Origin: Shinella lacus
Lineage (GTDB): Bacteria; Pseudomonadota; Alphaproteobacteria; Rhizobiales; Rhizobiaceae
Reading direction: 5' to 3'
DNA length: 64,000 nucleotides
NCBI RefSeq assembly: GCF_010994755.1
Contig: NZ_WHSB02000020.1
Location: 1-64,000 of the forward strand
Made by a program: the position numbers and the translations under genes. Positions 53,387 through 63,229 of the stretch are shown here, piece by piece; the first letter of the stretch is position 1, and the number at the start of each line of letters is the position of its first letter. The notes under the pieces are model-generated. The model was not told where the DNA came from, ran no database searches, and worked only from the letters and a program-made list of their open reading frames with translations.

Positions 53387-53818
53387 ATGGCGTTGCATTT
53401 CCGGACCCTTCTTGCCGCTGCCTTCCTCCTCGTCCCGGCCACCTTCGCGGTCGCGCAGGACAACGAGCCGGACGTCGACTGCGATAACGCCATGACGCAG
53501 ATGGACATGAATATCTGCGCGCACCGCGACTACGAGACCGCCGATACGGAGCTGAACGCCGTCTACAAGAAGGCGATGGATGCGGCGCGCGAGATGGACG
53601 TGCAGGCCAAGGACATGGGCGAGCACTATGTCGGCGCCGTCAATGCGCTGAAGCGCGCCCAGCGGGCCTGGATCGGCTATCGCGACGGCCAGTGCGAATT
53701 GGCCGGCTTTGCGGCGCGCGGCGGTTCGATGGAGCCGATGCTGGTTTCCGGCTGCCTTGCCGATCTCACGCGGAAGCGCACGGCGGAACTGAAAACCGTC
53801 TACGAATCGGAAAACTGA
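53387..53818 (+). CDS. LprI/DUF1311-family secreted protein
   Basis: A 143-residue precursor: signal peptide ending FAVAQ, then the DUF1311 (lysozyme-inhibitor LprI-like) core with VDCDNAMTQMDMNICAHRDYETADTELNAVYKKAM and RAQRAWIGYRDGQCEL, plus a further Cys in VSGCLADLTRKRTAEL (four Cys, two probable disulfides). LprI proteins can inhibit lysozyme. Its place inside the urease operon is common in rhizobia but unexplained. Confidence 0.85.
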   Translation: MALHFRTLLAAAFLLVPATFAVAQDNEPDVDCDNAMTQMDMNICAHRDYETADTELNAVYKKAMDAAREMDVQAKDMGEHYVGAVNALKRAQRAWIGYRDGQCELAGFAARGGSMEPMLVSGCLADLTRKRTAELKTVYESEN

Positions 53819-53827
53819 GGGCCGCCG

Positions 53828-54472
53828 GTGTCGCGCAGCATCGCCATCGTCGGAAACGGCAGCATCCCCGAGGGGGTGGCGGGGGCGATCGATGCCGCCG
53901 ACCTGGTGATCCGCTTCAACGATTGCCGCTCGGCGGGCCTCGGCGGGCAGAGGACCGATGTCGTCGCCGTCTGCAACACCGGTCGCCCGGCGCTCGGCAT
54001 GCTCGGCGGCGGGCGCTGGAAGACGAGCGAACCGGTGCGGCAGGCGGGGGAATTCTGGTGCGTGCGGGCTTCGGAAACGTTCGCCGCCATGCGCGCGCCG
54101 CTTGCCATGAGCCATCCCGACCTCGATGATTTCTGCGACGACTATACGATCGGCTTCGAAACCTTCGCCCGCGCCACCGGCCGGCGGCTGAGCATCGTTC
54201 CGGCCGCGACCCACCAGGCGCTCGACGCGGCACTTTCGGCATTCGATCCGCCGCCCTATGTGGTGCCGAGTTCGGGCCTGATCGTCATCGCTCATGTGCT
54301 CGACGCGATCGCCGGGGAGGGTGACCGCGTCATGATCGCGGGCTTCGGCCATGAGGGCTGGGAATGGCATCCCTTTGCCGCAGAGCGGCGCTGGACCGAT
54401 GCGCAGATCGCCGCCGGCCGCCTTGCACGTCTCGACCACCAGAACACGACACCTGCCTCCCGGGGAACCTGA
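53828..54472 (+). CDS. Urease-operon accessory protein, glycosyltransferase-29-like
   Basis: A 214-residue protein starting at GTG (VSRSIAIVGNGSIPEGVAG). GNGSI...IDAADLVIRFNDCR resembles the sialyltransferase motif of GT29-like proteins, and VMIAGFGHEGWEWHPFAAERRW resembles their C-terminal His motif. Homologues are labelled urease operon accessory protein in rhizobia, without a demonstrated activity. It ends 3 nt before ureC. Confidence 0.7.
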   Translation: MSRSIAIVGNGSIPEGVAGAIDAADLVIRFNDCRSAGLGGQRTDVVAVCNTGRPALGMLGGGRWKTSEPVRQAGEFWCVRASETFAAMRAPLAMSHPDLDDFCDDYTIGFETFARATGRRLSIVPAATHQALDAALSAFDPPPYVVPSSGLIVIAHVLDAIAGEGDRVMIAGFGHEGWEWHPFAAERRWTDAQIAAGRLARLDHQNTTPASRGT

Positions 54473-54475
54473 ACC

Positions 54476-56182
54476 ATGTCCTACAGAATGTCCCGCGCCG
54501 CCTATGCCAACATGTTCGGCCCGACCACGGGCGACAAGGTGCGGCTTGCCGATACCGAGCTCTTCGCCGAGGTGGAGAAGGATTTCACCACCTATGGCGA
54601 CGAGGTTAAGTTCGGCGGCGGCAAGGTCATTCGCGATGGCATGGGCCAGAGCCAGGCGACGCGCGCCGAGGGCGCTGTCGATACCGTCATCACCAATGCG
54701 CTGATCATCGATCACAGCGGCATCTTCAAGGCCGATGTGGGCCTGAAGAACGGCCGCATCGCCGGGCTCGGCAAGGCCGGCAATCCGGATACGCAGCCGG
54801 GCGTCACCATCATCGTCGGCCCCTCAACGGAGGTGATCGCCGGCGAGGGGAAAATCCTGACGGCGGGCGGCATGGACGCCCACATCCACTATATCTGCCC
54901 GCAGCAGATCGACGAGGCGCTGGCAAGCGGCATCACCACAATGCTCGGCGGCGGCTCCGGCCCGGCGCATGGCACGCTCGCGACGACCTGCACGGGCGCG
55001 TGGCATATCGAGCGCATGATCGAAAGCTTCGATGCCTTCCCGATGAACCTCGCGCTTGCCGGCAAGGGCAATGCCTCGCTCCCCGCGCCCATCGAGGAGA
55101 TGGTAAAGGCCGGCGCCTCGTCGCTGAAGCTGCACGAGGACTGGGGCACGACGCCGGCGGCGATCGATTGCTGCCTGTCGGTTGCCGACGAATACGATGT
55201 GCAGGTGATGATCCACACGGACACGCTGAACGAAAGCGGCTTCGTCGAGGATACGATCGATGCCATCAAGGGCCGCACCATCCACGCGTTCCACACGGAG
55301 GGGGCGGGCGGCGGCCATGCGCCGGATATCATCAAGGTCTGCGGCCACGCCAACGTCATCCCGTCCTCGACCAATCCGACGCGGCCCTACACGGTCAACA
55401 CGATCGCCGAGCATCTCGACATGCTGATGGTCTGCCATCACCTGTCGTCGTCGATCCCGGAAGACATCGCCTTTGCCGAAAGCCGCATCCGCAAGGAGAC
55501 GATTGCGGCCGAAGACATCCTGCACGATATCGGCGCCTTCTCGATCATCTCTTCCGACAGCCAGGCGATGGGCCGTGTCGGGGAGGTGGCGATCCGCACC
55601 TGGCAGACCGCCGACAAGATGAAGCGCCAGCGCGGCAGGCTAGCTGGCGAGACGGGCGACAACGACAACCTGCGCATCCGCCGCTACATCGCGAAATACA
55701 CGATCAACCCGGCGATCGCCCAGGGCCTCAGCCACGAGATCGGCTCCATCGAGATCGGCAAGCGGGCGGACCTCGTTTTGTGGAACCCGGCCTTCTTCGG
55801 CGTGAAGCCGGACATGGTGCTTCTGGGCGGCACGATCACCATGGCGCCGATGGGCGATCCGAATGCCTCGATCCCGACGCCGCAGCCGGTGCATTACCGG
55901 CCGATGTTCGGCGCCTTCGGCAAGATGCGCACCAATTCCTCCGTCACCTTCGTCTCGCAGGCGGCGATCGATCTCGGCCTGCGCGAGCGCCTCGGCGTCG
56001 CCAAGCAACTGCTGCCGGTGCGCAACACGCGAAAAATCTCCAAGGCCTCGATGATCCTCAACGACCTGACGCCGCATATCGAGGTGGATCCTGAGACCTA
56101 CGAGGTAAGGGCGGATGGAGAATTGCTCACTTGCGAGCCCGCGACCGTGCTGCCGATGGCGCAGCGCTATTTCCTGTTCTAG
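54476..56182 (+). CDS. ureC: Urease alpha (catalytic) subunit UreC
   Basis: A 568-residue catalytic subunit hydrolysing urea at a dinickel centre. Visible are the nickel ligands in [11 protein letters not shown], the carbamylated-lysine site [41 protein letters not shown] and the active-site flap [22 protein letters not shown]. Complete, no missing key residue. Confidence 0.98.
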   Translation: MSYRMSRAAYANMFGPTTGDKVRLADTELFAEVEKDFTTYGDEVKFGGGKVIRDGMGQSQATRAEGAVDTVITNALIIDHSGIFKADVGLKNGRIAGLGKAGNPDTQPGVTIIVGPSTEVIAGEGKILTAGGMDAHIHYICPQQIDEALASGITTMLGGGSGPAHGTLATTCTGAWHIERMIESFDAFPMNLALAGKGNASLPAPIEEMVKAGASSLKLHEDWGTTPAAIDCCLSVADEYDVQVMIHTDTLNESGFVEDTIDAIKGRTIHAFHTEGAGGGHAPDIIKVCGHANVIPSSTNPTRPYTVNTIAEHLDMLMVCHHLSSSIPEDIAFAESRIRKETIAAEDILHDIGAFSIISSDSQAMGRVGEVAIRTWQTADKMKRQRGRLAGETGDNDNLRIRRYIAKYTINPAIAQGLSHEIGSIEIGKRADLVLWNPAFFGVKPDMVLLGGTITMAPMGDPNASIPTPQPVHYRPMFGAFGKMRTNSSVTFVSQAAIDLGLRERLGVAKQLLPVRNTRKISKASMILNDLTPHIEVDPETYEVRADGELLTCEPATVLPMAQRYFLF

Positions 56183-56275
56183 CCTCAAAACGGGACAGTT
56201 AAACTTGTACCGACTGCTTTAGACGAATCTGAAAGGAAGTCGCGTAATATCCTTCCGTTCAAGATGGAGAGATTT

Positions 56276-57109
56276 ATGCGTGGCAGGCTGGCCCTTTGGC
56301 TGAGGGCCCAGTGGGAGGTCGGTGTCTTCCGGACACGGGCCGACATTTCGACTTTCGTGCTGAACACCGTTCTGGTGGCGATCACGCTTGCCACCGCGAC
56401 CTACCTTATGGTTGCGGCAATCCTCACGAATTTCAGCTTTTTTCCCTATCCCTTTAGTGAAGCGCTCGGTTTCAACACCTCCACGACGGTGATGATCGCG
56501 GCGAGCGTTTCGGCGCTGCTTGCCTGGCTGCTGGGCACCGCCGTCCACGAAATGGCGCTGTCGCGCGCGGAATTCGAGCGGCTGAGCCGGCTCGATCCGC
56601 TGTCGGGCCTGTTCAACCGGCGCGCCTTCGCCGAGAAGATGGTGGCGGCAAACGTTAACGGTTTCTTCGTGCTGTTCGACGTCGACCGCTTCAAGGCGGT
56701 CAATGACGTTTATGGCCATGCGGCGGGCGACGAGGTCATCGTCGCCATCGCCGAGGAGCTGCAACGGGTTTTTGCGCCCACCCATCTCGTCGGCCGTTTC
56801 GGCGGCGAGGAGTTTGCCGTCTTCATCCATGGCGAGGATCGCGGCGATTGCAGCCTGCTGGTCGAGGAGGCACGCCGCTCCGTCGCCGCGCGCCGGGTCG
56901 AGACCGCCCATGGCATGGTCGCCGTCACCATGTCGGCCGGCATTGCCGACCGGCCGGCGGGCCGTCCGTTCGACGCGGTCTTCGAGGCGGCGGACCATGC
57001 GCTCTACCTCGCCAAGTCGCTCGGCCGCGACCGGGCCATCCACGAGGACGAAGGCGAGGGCCTGCTGGAGCCGAGCCGCCGGGTCGCGGCTGGTGGTCGC
57101 CGGCGCTAA
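56276..57109 (+). CDS. Membrane diguanylate cyclase (GGEEF) inside urease operon
   Basis: A 277-residue protein: two transmembrane helices (about 28-55 and 68-90), then a GGDEF domain (about 100-262) with DPLSGLFNRRAF, LFDVDRFKAVNDVYGHAAGDEV and the active-site loop GRFGGEEF. The inhibitory I-site is missing: where RxxD is expected the sequence reads APTH. Predicted to make cyclic-di-GMP without product inhibition. Its position between ureC and ureE interrupts the usual ureCEFG order. The ATG preceded by GGAGAG was chosen. Confidence 0.88.
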   Translation: MRGRLALWLRAQWEVGVFRTRADISTFVLNTVLVAITLATATYLMVAAILTNFSFFPYPFSEALGFNTSTTVMIAASVSALLAWLLGTAVHEMALSRAEFERLSRLDPLSGLFNRRAFAEKMVAANVNGFFVLFDVDRFKAVNDVYGHAAGDEVIVAIAEELQRVFAPTHLVGRFGGEEFAVFIHGEDRGDCSLLVEEARRSVAARRVETAHGMVAVTMSAGIADRPAGRPFDAVFEAADHALYLAKSLGRDRAIHEDEGEGLLEPSRRVAAGGRRR

Positions 57110-57210
57110 ACACCTACGGCAAATGACGTAGGTCGCCGTTTCGATGGTTTCCTTGGCCGGGCAAACATGCTTTTCTCGCCGTCCTATGCATCGACGCCCG
57201 AGGTCGCCTC

Positions 57211-57681
57211 TTGCCCTATCGCTCCACGGAAATCCTGCCGCACGGAACCGGCGGAAACCGCACGCCCATCGATGTCGTCGTGTTGTCGCACGACCAGCGC
57301 CATGTGCGCCGCAAGCTCCTGCACATGCAGCATGACGACGTCGTCATGCTCGACCTGAAGGAGCCGGTGCAGCTTTCCCATGGCGACCTGCTGCTTGCCG
57401 AGTCAGGCGAGGTGATTGAGGTGATCGCGGCGGAAGAAGCGCTCTACGAGGTGACGCCGCGGGACCGCCTGCACCTCGTCGAGCTTGCCTGGCATCTCGG
57501 CAACCGCCACCTGCCGGCGGAGTTCGAGGAGGGCCGCATTCTCATCCTGCGCGACCACGTCATCCGCGACATGCTGGTCGGGCTCGGTGCGTCGGTGCGC
57601 GAGGTGTCGGAGCCCTTCCATCCGCTGCGCGGCGCCTATCACGGCACGGGACATGGCCATCACCACCACGACCATGGCTGA
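57211..57681 (+). CDS. ureE: Urease accessory nickel metallochaperone UreE
   Basis: A 156-residue UreE: N-terminal peptide-binding domain ([25 protein letters not shown]), metal-binding domain with [12 protein letters not shown] and [14 protein letters not shown], and a His-rich tail [10 protein letters not shown] for nickel. No ATG or GTG fits upstream in frame; a TTG preceded by GAGG appears to be the start. Its stop overlaps the ureF start region. Confidence 0.92.
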   Translation: MPYRSTEILPHGTGGNRTPIDVVVLSHDQRHVRRKLLHMQHDDVVMLDLKEPVQLSHGDLLLAESGEVIEVIAAEEALYEVTPRDRLHLVELAWHLGNRHLPAEFEEGRILILRDHVIRDMLVGLGASVREVSEPFHPLRGAYHGTGHGHHHHDHG

Positions 57682-58342
57682 GACGGCATCGCCCGTCGCG
57701 CTGGTGCGGCTGATGACCTGGCTGTCGCCGGCCTTCCCGGTCGGCGCCTTTTCCTATTCCGGCGGGCTGGAACAGGCGGTGAGCGCCGGCGATGTCGTTG
57801 ATGCCGGAGCGTTGCGCGACTGGCTCGCGAGCCTTCTGGCGCATGGCAACCTCTGGAACGACGCCGTGCTGTTTGCCGAGGCGCATCGTGCTGCCGGCGA
57901 TCACGCGCGGCTGGCGGATGTTGCGGCCCTGGCGGAGGCGCTTTCGGGTTCGGCGGAGCGGCATCGCGAAACGATGTTGCAAGGCGAGGCCTTTCTTGCC
58001 GCAGCATCGAGCTGGCCGCATCCGGTGCTGGAGGCGCTGGACAGGGCGGCCTATCCGGTTGCCGTCGGTGCCGTTTCCGGTGCGCATGGCATAACGGCCG
58101 AGGCGGCGCTTGCAGCCTATCTGCATGCGGTCGTCTCGAACCTCGTCTCGGTCGCCATCCGCTGCGGCGTCATCGGCCAGCGCGACGGGGTGGCGACGCT
58201 GGCGGGGCTGGAGGCGCGCATCGTCGCGCTTGCAGCATCGGCATCGGCATCGACGCTCGACAACCTCGGCTCGGCGACCATCCGCGCCGATATCACGAGC
58301 CTTCGGCACGAGACATTATCGGTCCGGCTGTTCCGCTCATGA
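57674..58342 (+). CDS. ureF: Urease accessory protein UreF
   Basis: A 222-residue helical protein that, with UreD/UreG, gates GTP-driven nickel insertion. [27 protein letters not shown] is the N-terminal hallmark, and [30 protein letters not shown] the C-terminal one. A second ATG seven codons upstream (57653) would give a longer overlap with ureE. Confidence 0.94.
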   Translation: MAETASPVALVRLMTWLSPAFPVGAFSYSGGLEQAVSAGDVVDAGALRDWLASLLAHGNLWNDAVLFAEAHRAAGDHARLADVAALAEALSGSAERHRETMLQGEAFLAAASSWPHPVLEALDRAAYPVAVGAVSGAHGITAEAALAAYLHAVVSNLVSVAIRCGVIGQRDGVATLAGLEARIVALAASASASTLDNLGSATIRADITSLRHETLSVRLFRS

Positions 58343-58373
58343 GCCGGCAGATTTTTCAGGACGGAGATTTGCA

Positions 58374-58981
<608 letters not shown>

Positions 58982-58985
<4 letters not shown>

Positions 58986-59665
58986 ATCCGCCGTAGAGCT
59001 TCCGGATCGCCGATATGGACGAGGCGGCCGCGTACGTTGACGCCGTGGCTGCGCAGCATGGAAAAGGCGCGCGACAGCGCTTCGGGTGCCAGCCCGAGTT
59101 TTCCGGCAAGCAGGCTCTTCTGGTAGGGCAGGCGGAAGCTCGTGGGCTTGCCCTCCACCGGGCAATGGGCGAGCAGGTAGCGCGCCACGCGTTGCGGGGC
59201 GGTGTGCAGCCGGTCGTCGGCGAGGCTCGCGAAGGCTCGAGAAAGCTGCGCCGAAAGCGCGCTGACGAGCGCGATGGCGAGGTCCGGTCGGCGGTTCGCG
59301 ATATCGCGCACGCGTCTCAGGTCGAAGCGGGCGATCAGCGAGGGTTCGGCCGCCTGGGCGGTTGCGGCATAACGCCCGCCATCGAGCACGACGCTCGCGC
59401 CGATGAGGTCGCCCGGGCCGTAGAGCTCGACATCGGCTTCGCGTCCGTCCGGATCGAGCTTGTAGACGCGCATATAGCCCGAAAGCACGCAATGCAGCAT
59501 GTCGGCGGGCTCGCCCTCGCGAAACAGCATCTGGCGAGCCGGCAGGTTGCCGATGGCCGCGATCTCCATCATCGCCGCAACACTTTCCACGCCGAGCACG
59601 GACAGGAGGCCGGAATTCAGCAGGGTTTCGCGTTCCCGTGCACCGGGTTTCATCAGCCTGTTCAT
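58982..59665 (-). CDS. Crp/Fnr-family regulator, DNR-like
   Basis: A 227-residue protein: cNMP-binding-like domain (about 30-140), dimer helix and Crp-type winged helix (about 150-225). The recognition helix [12 protein letters not shown] carries E-x-x-S-R, the FNR/DNR pattern for TTGAT half-sites. It has no N-terminal cysteine cluster, so it is not an oxygen-sensing FNR; it resembles heme-type DNR or NnrR. The ATG has GGAGTGAG. A perfect FNR box sits in its own promoter. It could regulate itself, urease or the nearby RND genes (inference). Confidence 0.88.
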
Positions 59666-59713
59666 CGATCTCACTCCATGCTCCCGCAGGCGTCTTCGGT
59701 CTTCGATGACAAG

Positions 59714-59755
59714 ACGATAGGCGAGGGCAGGCAAGTCCGACTTGATTTCGATCAA
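59714..59755 (-). promoter_or_regulatory. FNR-box promoter of the DNR-like regulator
   Basis: TTGAT-cgaa-ATCAA on the minus strand (59742-59755) is a perfect FNR/DNR box. A TATCGT (59719-59714) lies so that the box centre would be near -41.5, the class II position. About 77 nt upstream of the regulator ATG. Confidence 0.7.
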
Positions 59756-59764
59756 TCAAAACAA

Positions 59765-59791
59765 AAACGGCCGGTTTCGCACCGGCCGTTT
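59765..59791 (-). terminator. Terminator after second RND permease
   Basis: AAACGGCCGGT-ttcgc-ACCGGCCGTTT, 11 bp perfect. The A-rich plus-strand left flank gives a U-tract for the minus-strand RND transcript. It separates it from the adjacent FNR-box promoter. Confidence 0.9.
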
Positions 59792-59794
59792 GTT

Positions 59795-62700
59795 TCATTC
59801 CGCGGCGAGTGCCGAGTGGTGCACCACGCTGAACGGTTTTCGGTCGCCGTTCTTCTTCTCCAGCGTCTCGATGCGCTTTTCGAGGTCCGAAACGTCGCGG
59901 GCGGTCTGGTCGGCAAGGCGGGTCAGCGCCTCCGGCTCCATGGCCAGCAGCTCGTCATCCTTCTTGCCGACGAAGCGGCCGAAGAGCCAGCCGAGGAAGC
60001 GCGAGACGTCGTCCATGATCAGGAAGAACGAGGGCACGACGACGAGCGACAGCACCGTCGAGACGATGATGCCGCCGATCACCGCGATCGCCATCGGCGA
60101 GCGGAACGAGCCGCCTTCGCCGACGCCGAGTGCGGAGGGCAGCATGCCGGCCGACATGGCGATGGAGGTCATGACGATCGGGCGGGCACGCTTGCGGCCG
60201 GCCTCGATCATCGCCTCCACGCGGTCCATGCCGTGGTGCATCATCTCGATCGCGAAATCCACGAGCAGGATGGCGTTCTTCGTCACGATGCCCATCAGCA
60301 TCAGGATGCCGATGAGGACGGGCATGGAGAGCGCGTTCTGCGTGAGGATCAGGCCCGCCGCTACACCGCCGATGGCAAGAGGCAGCGAGAACAGGATGGT
60401 GAAGGGCTGGATGACGTCCTTGAACAGCAAGATCAGCACCATCAGCACGAGCAGCACGCCGAGCAGCATGGCATTACCGAAGGACTGCTGCATTTCCGCC
60501 TGAACTTCAGCGTCGCCGCTTTCCGCGAACTGCACGGTGGATGGCATGTCGGTGCTGGCGGCGATCTCCTTGAACCTTGCACTGGCCGTATCGAGCGCTA
60601 CCCCTTGCTGAAGGTCGGACCCGATCTGCACGACGCGATTGCGGTTATGCCGTTTCACCGAGCTCGGGCCTTCGGAATAATCGATGTCCGCCACGGTGGA
60701 GAGCGGCACGACCTGGCCGTTCGCCGCCTGGACCTTCAGGTTGCGGATGGCGGCAAGGTCGGTGCGGAAGCTGCGATCGACCTGCACGCGGATCGGGATC
60801 AGCCGGTCGTCGAGCGAGACCTTGCTCAGCTGCGCGTCGATATCGCCGATGGTGGCGACGCGCACCACTTCGGAGATCTGCGCCGTCGTGATGCCGAGGC
60901 GGGCCATCTGGTCGTCGCGCGGGCGGATCTGCAGTTCCGGCCGCGGCAGCGAGCCTTCCGAGCTGACATTCGACAGAACCGGGTCGGCGCGCAGCTTGGA
61001 TTCCAGCACGGCGACGGTGTTGTTGAGGTCCGCCTCGTTGTTGGAGAGCAGGTTGAACGCGAGGTCGCGCTCGCCGCGATCGTTGAGCTTGATGATGCGC
61101 ACGTCCGGGATTTCGCGGAGCGTCGCGAAGAGTTCCTTCTCGATGTCCCATTGCGGACGGATGCGGCCTGTCGTCTCGACCTTCGGCAGGTAAGGACCGA
61201 TCACCGGAATGCGGCCGGCAACATCGTTCACCAGCTTATGGACGAGCGAATGTTCGAGCTTGTGGAGGATGACCGTCACCGAGGCGCGTCGCAGCTCCAG
61301 GTCGCCCTTCGGCGAGGAGCCACCGAGCACGAAGACGCTTTCCACGCCGTTGATGCCCTTGACCCGCTCGAAGATCTGCGTGGTCGTGCGGTCGGTATCC
61401 TCCAGCATGGCATCCGGCGGCAGTTCGACGGAAAGCACGACGCGCGAGGCGTCTTCCGGGGGCAGGAAGCTGCCGGGAACGGTGGCGAGCAGCATGACCG
61501 AGCCGATGAGGAAGGCGATGGCGGCAAGCAGCGTCGCATAGCGGGCGTACCACTTGCTCGTCGTCTTGCTGACGAGCCAGGTGTAGCCGCGCATGAAGAT
61601 GCCTTCCTTCTCCTCGCCATGGCCGTCGGCATCGCCGGAGCGCATGAGATAGGCCGCCATGACGGGCGTTATCAGGCGCGCCACCACGAGCGAGAAGAAC
61701 ACCGCGACGGCCACCGTCAGGCCGAACTGGATGAAATACTGGCCCGGAATGCCCGGCATGAAGGAGACCGGCACGAAGACGGCGATGATGGTGAAGGTCG
61801 TCGCGATGACGGCGAGGCCGATTTCGTCGGCGGCTTCGATCGCGGCGCGGTAGGGCGTCTTGCCCATGCGGATGTGGCGCGCGATGTTCTCGATCTCCAC
61901 GATCGCGTCGTCAACGAGAATGCCGGTCGCGAGCGTCAGCGCCAGGAACGAGACGAGGTTCAGCGAGAAGCCCATCAGGTCCATGACGAAGAAGGTGGGA
62001 ATCGCCGACAGCGGCAGTGCCACCGCGGAAATCAGCGTTGCCCGCCAGTTGCGCAGGAAGAGCAGCACGACGATGACAGCGAGCAGCGCGCCTTCCATCA
62101 GCGTATGGAGGGCGGCTTCATAGTTGCCGTAGGTGAAGTAGACGGCGTCGTCGACCAGCTGGATCGAGACGTCCGGGAATTGCGTGCGCACCTTCTCCAG
62201 CGATTTCGCGACGGATTCGGCGACCGTCACTTCGCTGGCGCCCTTGGAGCGGAAGACGGCGAAGGTCACGACCGGATTGCCGTTGAAGCGCGAGAAGGAG
62301 CGCGGCTCCTCATAGGTGTCGGTGACGGTGCCGAGTTCCGACAGCCGCACGAAGCGGCCGTTCGCCAGCGCCACCATCGTGTTGTTGAGCTTTTCGACGG
62401 AGCGCGCATCGCCGAGCACGCGGATCGCCTGTTCGGCGCCGGCGATCTGGCCGCGGCCAGAGCCGACGTCGGCATTCATGTTGCGGATCTGGCGGCTGAC
62501 ATCGGCGGCGGTGATGCCGAAGGATTCGAGCTTGTCCGGGTTAAGGTCGACGCGCACCTCGCGGTCGGCGCCGCCATAGCGGTCGATCTTGCCGATGCCG
62601 GCCTGGCCCTGCAACGCGCGCTTCACCTTGTCGTCGACGAACCAGGAAAGCTCTTCCAGCGTCATGTTGGGCGAGGAGACGGCGAAGGTCTGGATCGCCT

Positions 62701-63106
62701 GGCCTTCCACGTCGATCTTGGTGACGACCGGTTCCTCGATCGAGGCCGGCAGGTCGCTGCGGATGCGGTCGATAGCGTCCTTGACGTCCTGAAGCGCCTG
62801 GTCCGTCGGCTTTTCGATCTCGAAGAGAACGGAAGTGACCGAGCTGCCGTCTGTGACCGTCGAGGTAATGTCGTCGACGCCTTCGATACCGGCGACCGCG
62901 TCCTCGATCTCCTTGGTGACCTGCAATTCGAGTTCCGCAGGGGCCGCACCGCTCTGGTTTACCGTGATGGCGACGACGGGCACGTCGATATTGGGGAAGC
63001 GCGTGATGGGCAGCGCATAAAAGGATTGGATGCCGACGAACATCAGCAGGAAAAAGGCGAGCAGCGGCGCAATCGGATTGCGAATGGACCAAGCTGAAAA
63101 GTTCAT
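59795..63106 (-). CDS. RND multidrug efflux permease (second system)
   Basis: An 1103-residue HAE1-type pump: TM1 at 13-33, proton-relay acidic residues in LALTLATGILVDDAIVEIENIARH, LPLSAIPTFFVMDLMGFSLNLVS and the C-terminal TM block after about residue 880. It has a long cytoplasmic C-terminal tail (about 60 residues, with MEPEALTRLADQTARDVSDLEKRIETLEKK predicted coiled coil), longer than in AcrB. It follows an adaptor gene on the same strand. Substrate unknown. Confidence 0.93.
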   Translation of the reverse strand: MNFSAWSIRNPIAPLLAFFLLMFVGIQSFYALPITRFPNIDVPVVAITVNQSGAAPAELELQVTKEIEDAVAGIEGVDDITSTVTDGSSVTSVLFEIEKPTDQALQDVKDAIDRIRSDLPASIEEPVVTKIDVEGQAIQTFAVSSPNMTLEELSWFVDDKVKRALQGQAGIGKIDRYGGADREVRVDLNPDKLESFGITAADVSRQIRNMNADVGSGRGQIAGAEQAIRVLGDARSVEKLNNTMVALANGRFVRLSELGTVTDTYEEPRSFSRFNGNPVVTFAVFRSKGASEVTVAESVAKSLEKVRTQFPDVSIQLVDDAVYFTYGNYEAALHTLMEGALLAVIVVLLFLRNWRATLISAVALPLSAIPTFFVMDLMGFSLNLVSFLALTLATGILVDDAIVEIENIARHIRMGKTPYRAAIEAADEIGLAVIATTFTIIAVFVPVSFMPGIPGQYFIQFGLTVAVAVFFSLVVARLITPVMAAYLMRSGDADGHGEEKEGIFMRGYTWLVSKTTSKWYARYATLLAAIAFLIGSVMLLATVPGSFLPPEDASRVVLSVELPPDAMLEDTDRTTTQIFERVKGINGVESVFVLGGSSPKGDLELRRASVTVILHKLEHSLVHKLVNDVAGRIPVIGPYLPKVETTGRIRPQWDIEKELFATLREIPDVRIIKLNDRGERDLAFNLLSNNEADLNNTVAVLESKLRADPVLSNVSSEGSLPRPELQIRPRDDQMARLGITTAQISEVVRVATIGDIDAQLSKVSLDDRLIPIRVQVDRSFRTDLAAIRNLKVQAANGQVVPLSTVADIDYSEGPSSVKRHNRNRVVQIGSDLQQGVALDTASARFKEIAASTDMPSTVQFAESGDAEVQAEMQQSFGNAMLLGVLLVLMVLILLFKDVIQPFTILFSLPLAIGGVAAGLILTQNALSMPVLIGILMLMGIVTKNAILLVDFAIEMMHHGMDRVEAMIEAGRKRARPIVMTSIAMSAGMLPSALGVGEGGSFRSPMAIAVIGGIIVSTVLSLVVVPSFFLIMDDVSRFLGWLFGRFVGKKDDELLAMEPEALTRLADQTARDVSDLEKRIETLEKKNGDRKPFSVVHHSALAAE

Positions 63107-63229
63107 GTCCCCAAAGTCCTCGATAAGAGACCAGACGTTGTTCAGGCTGCCGGCCCCACTCCGGCTTGCCCGTATATGACCAGGCGCCCCACGCCCGGCA
63201 TTGCCCCCGCTGTCAGCGGGGCCTTCACG

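Noticed and set aside
45606-56198. Shared 15-mer CTCAAAACGGGACAG at 45606 and 56184
   Set aside because: In 64 kb about two identical 15-mer pairs are expected by chance; one copy is a hairpin loop and the other lies before the GGDEF gene without a hairpin.
57144-57335. Alternative frames over the ureE start region
   Set aside because: They use ATG codons but give no UreE similarity; the UreE frame is clear from its domain motifs despite the TTG start.
59015-63097. Very long open frame (about 1360 codons) opposite the second RND permease
   Set aside because: Antisense shadow of a GC-rich gene: no ribosome-binding site, biased low-complexity residues, and the opposite strand encodes an intact RND permease with all motifs.
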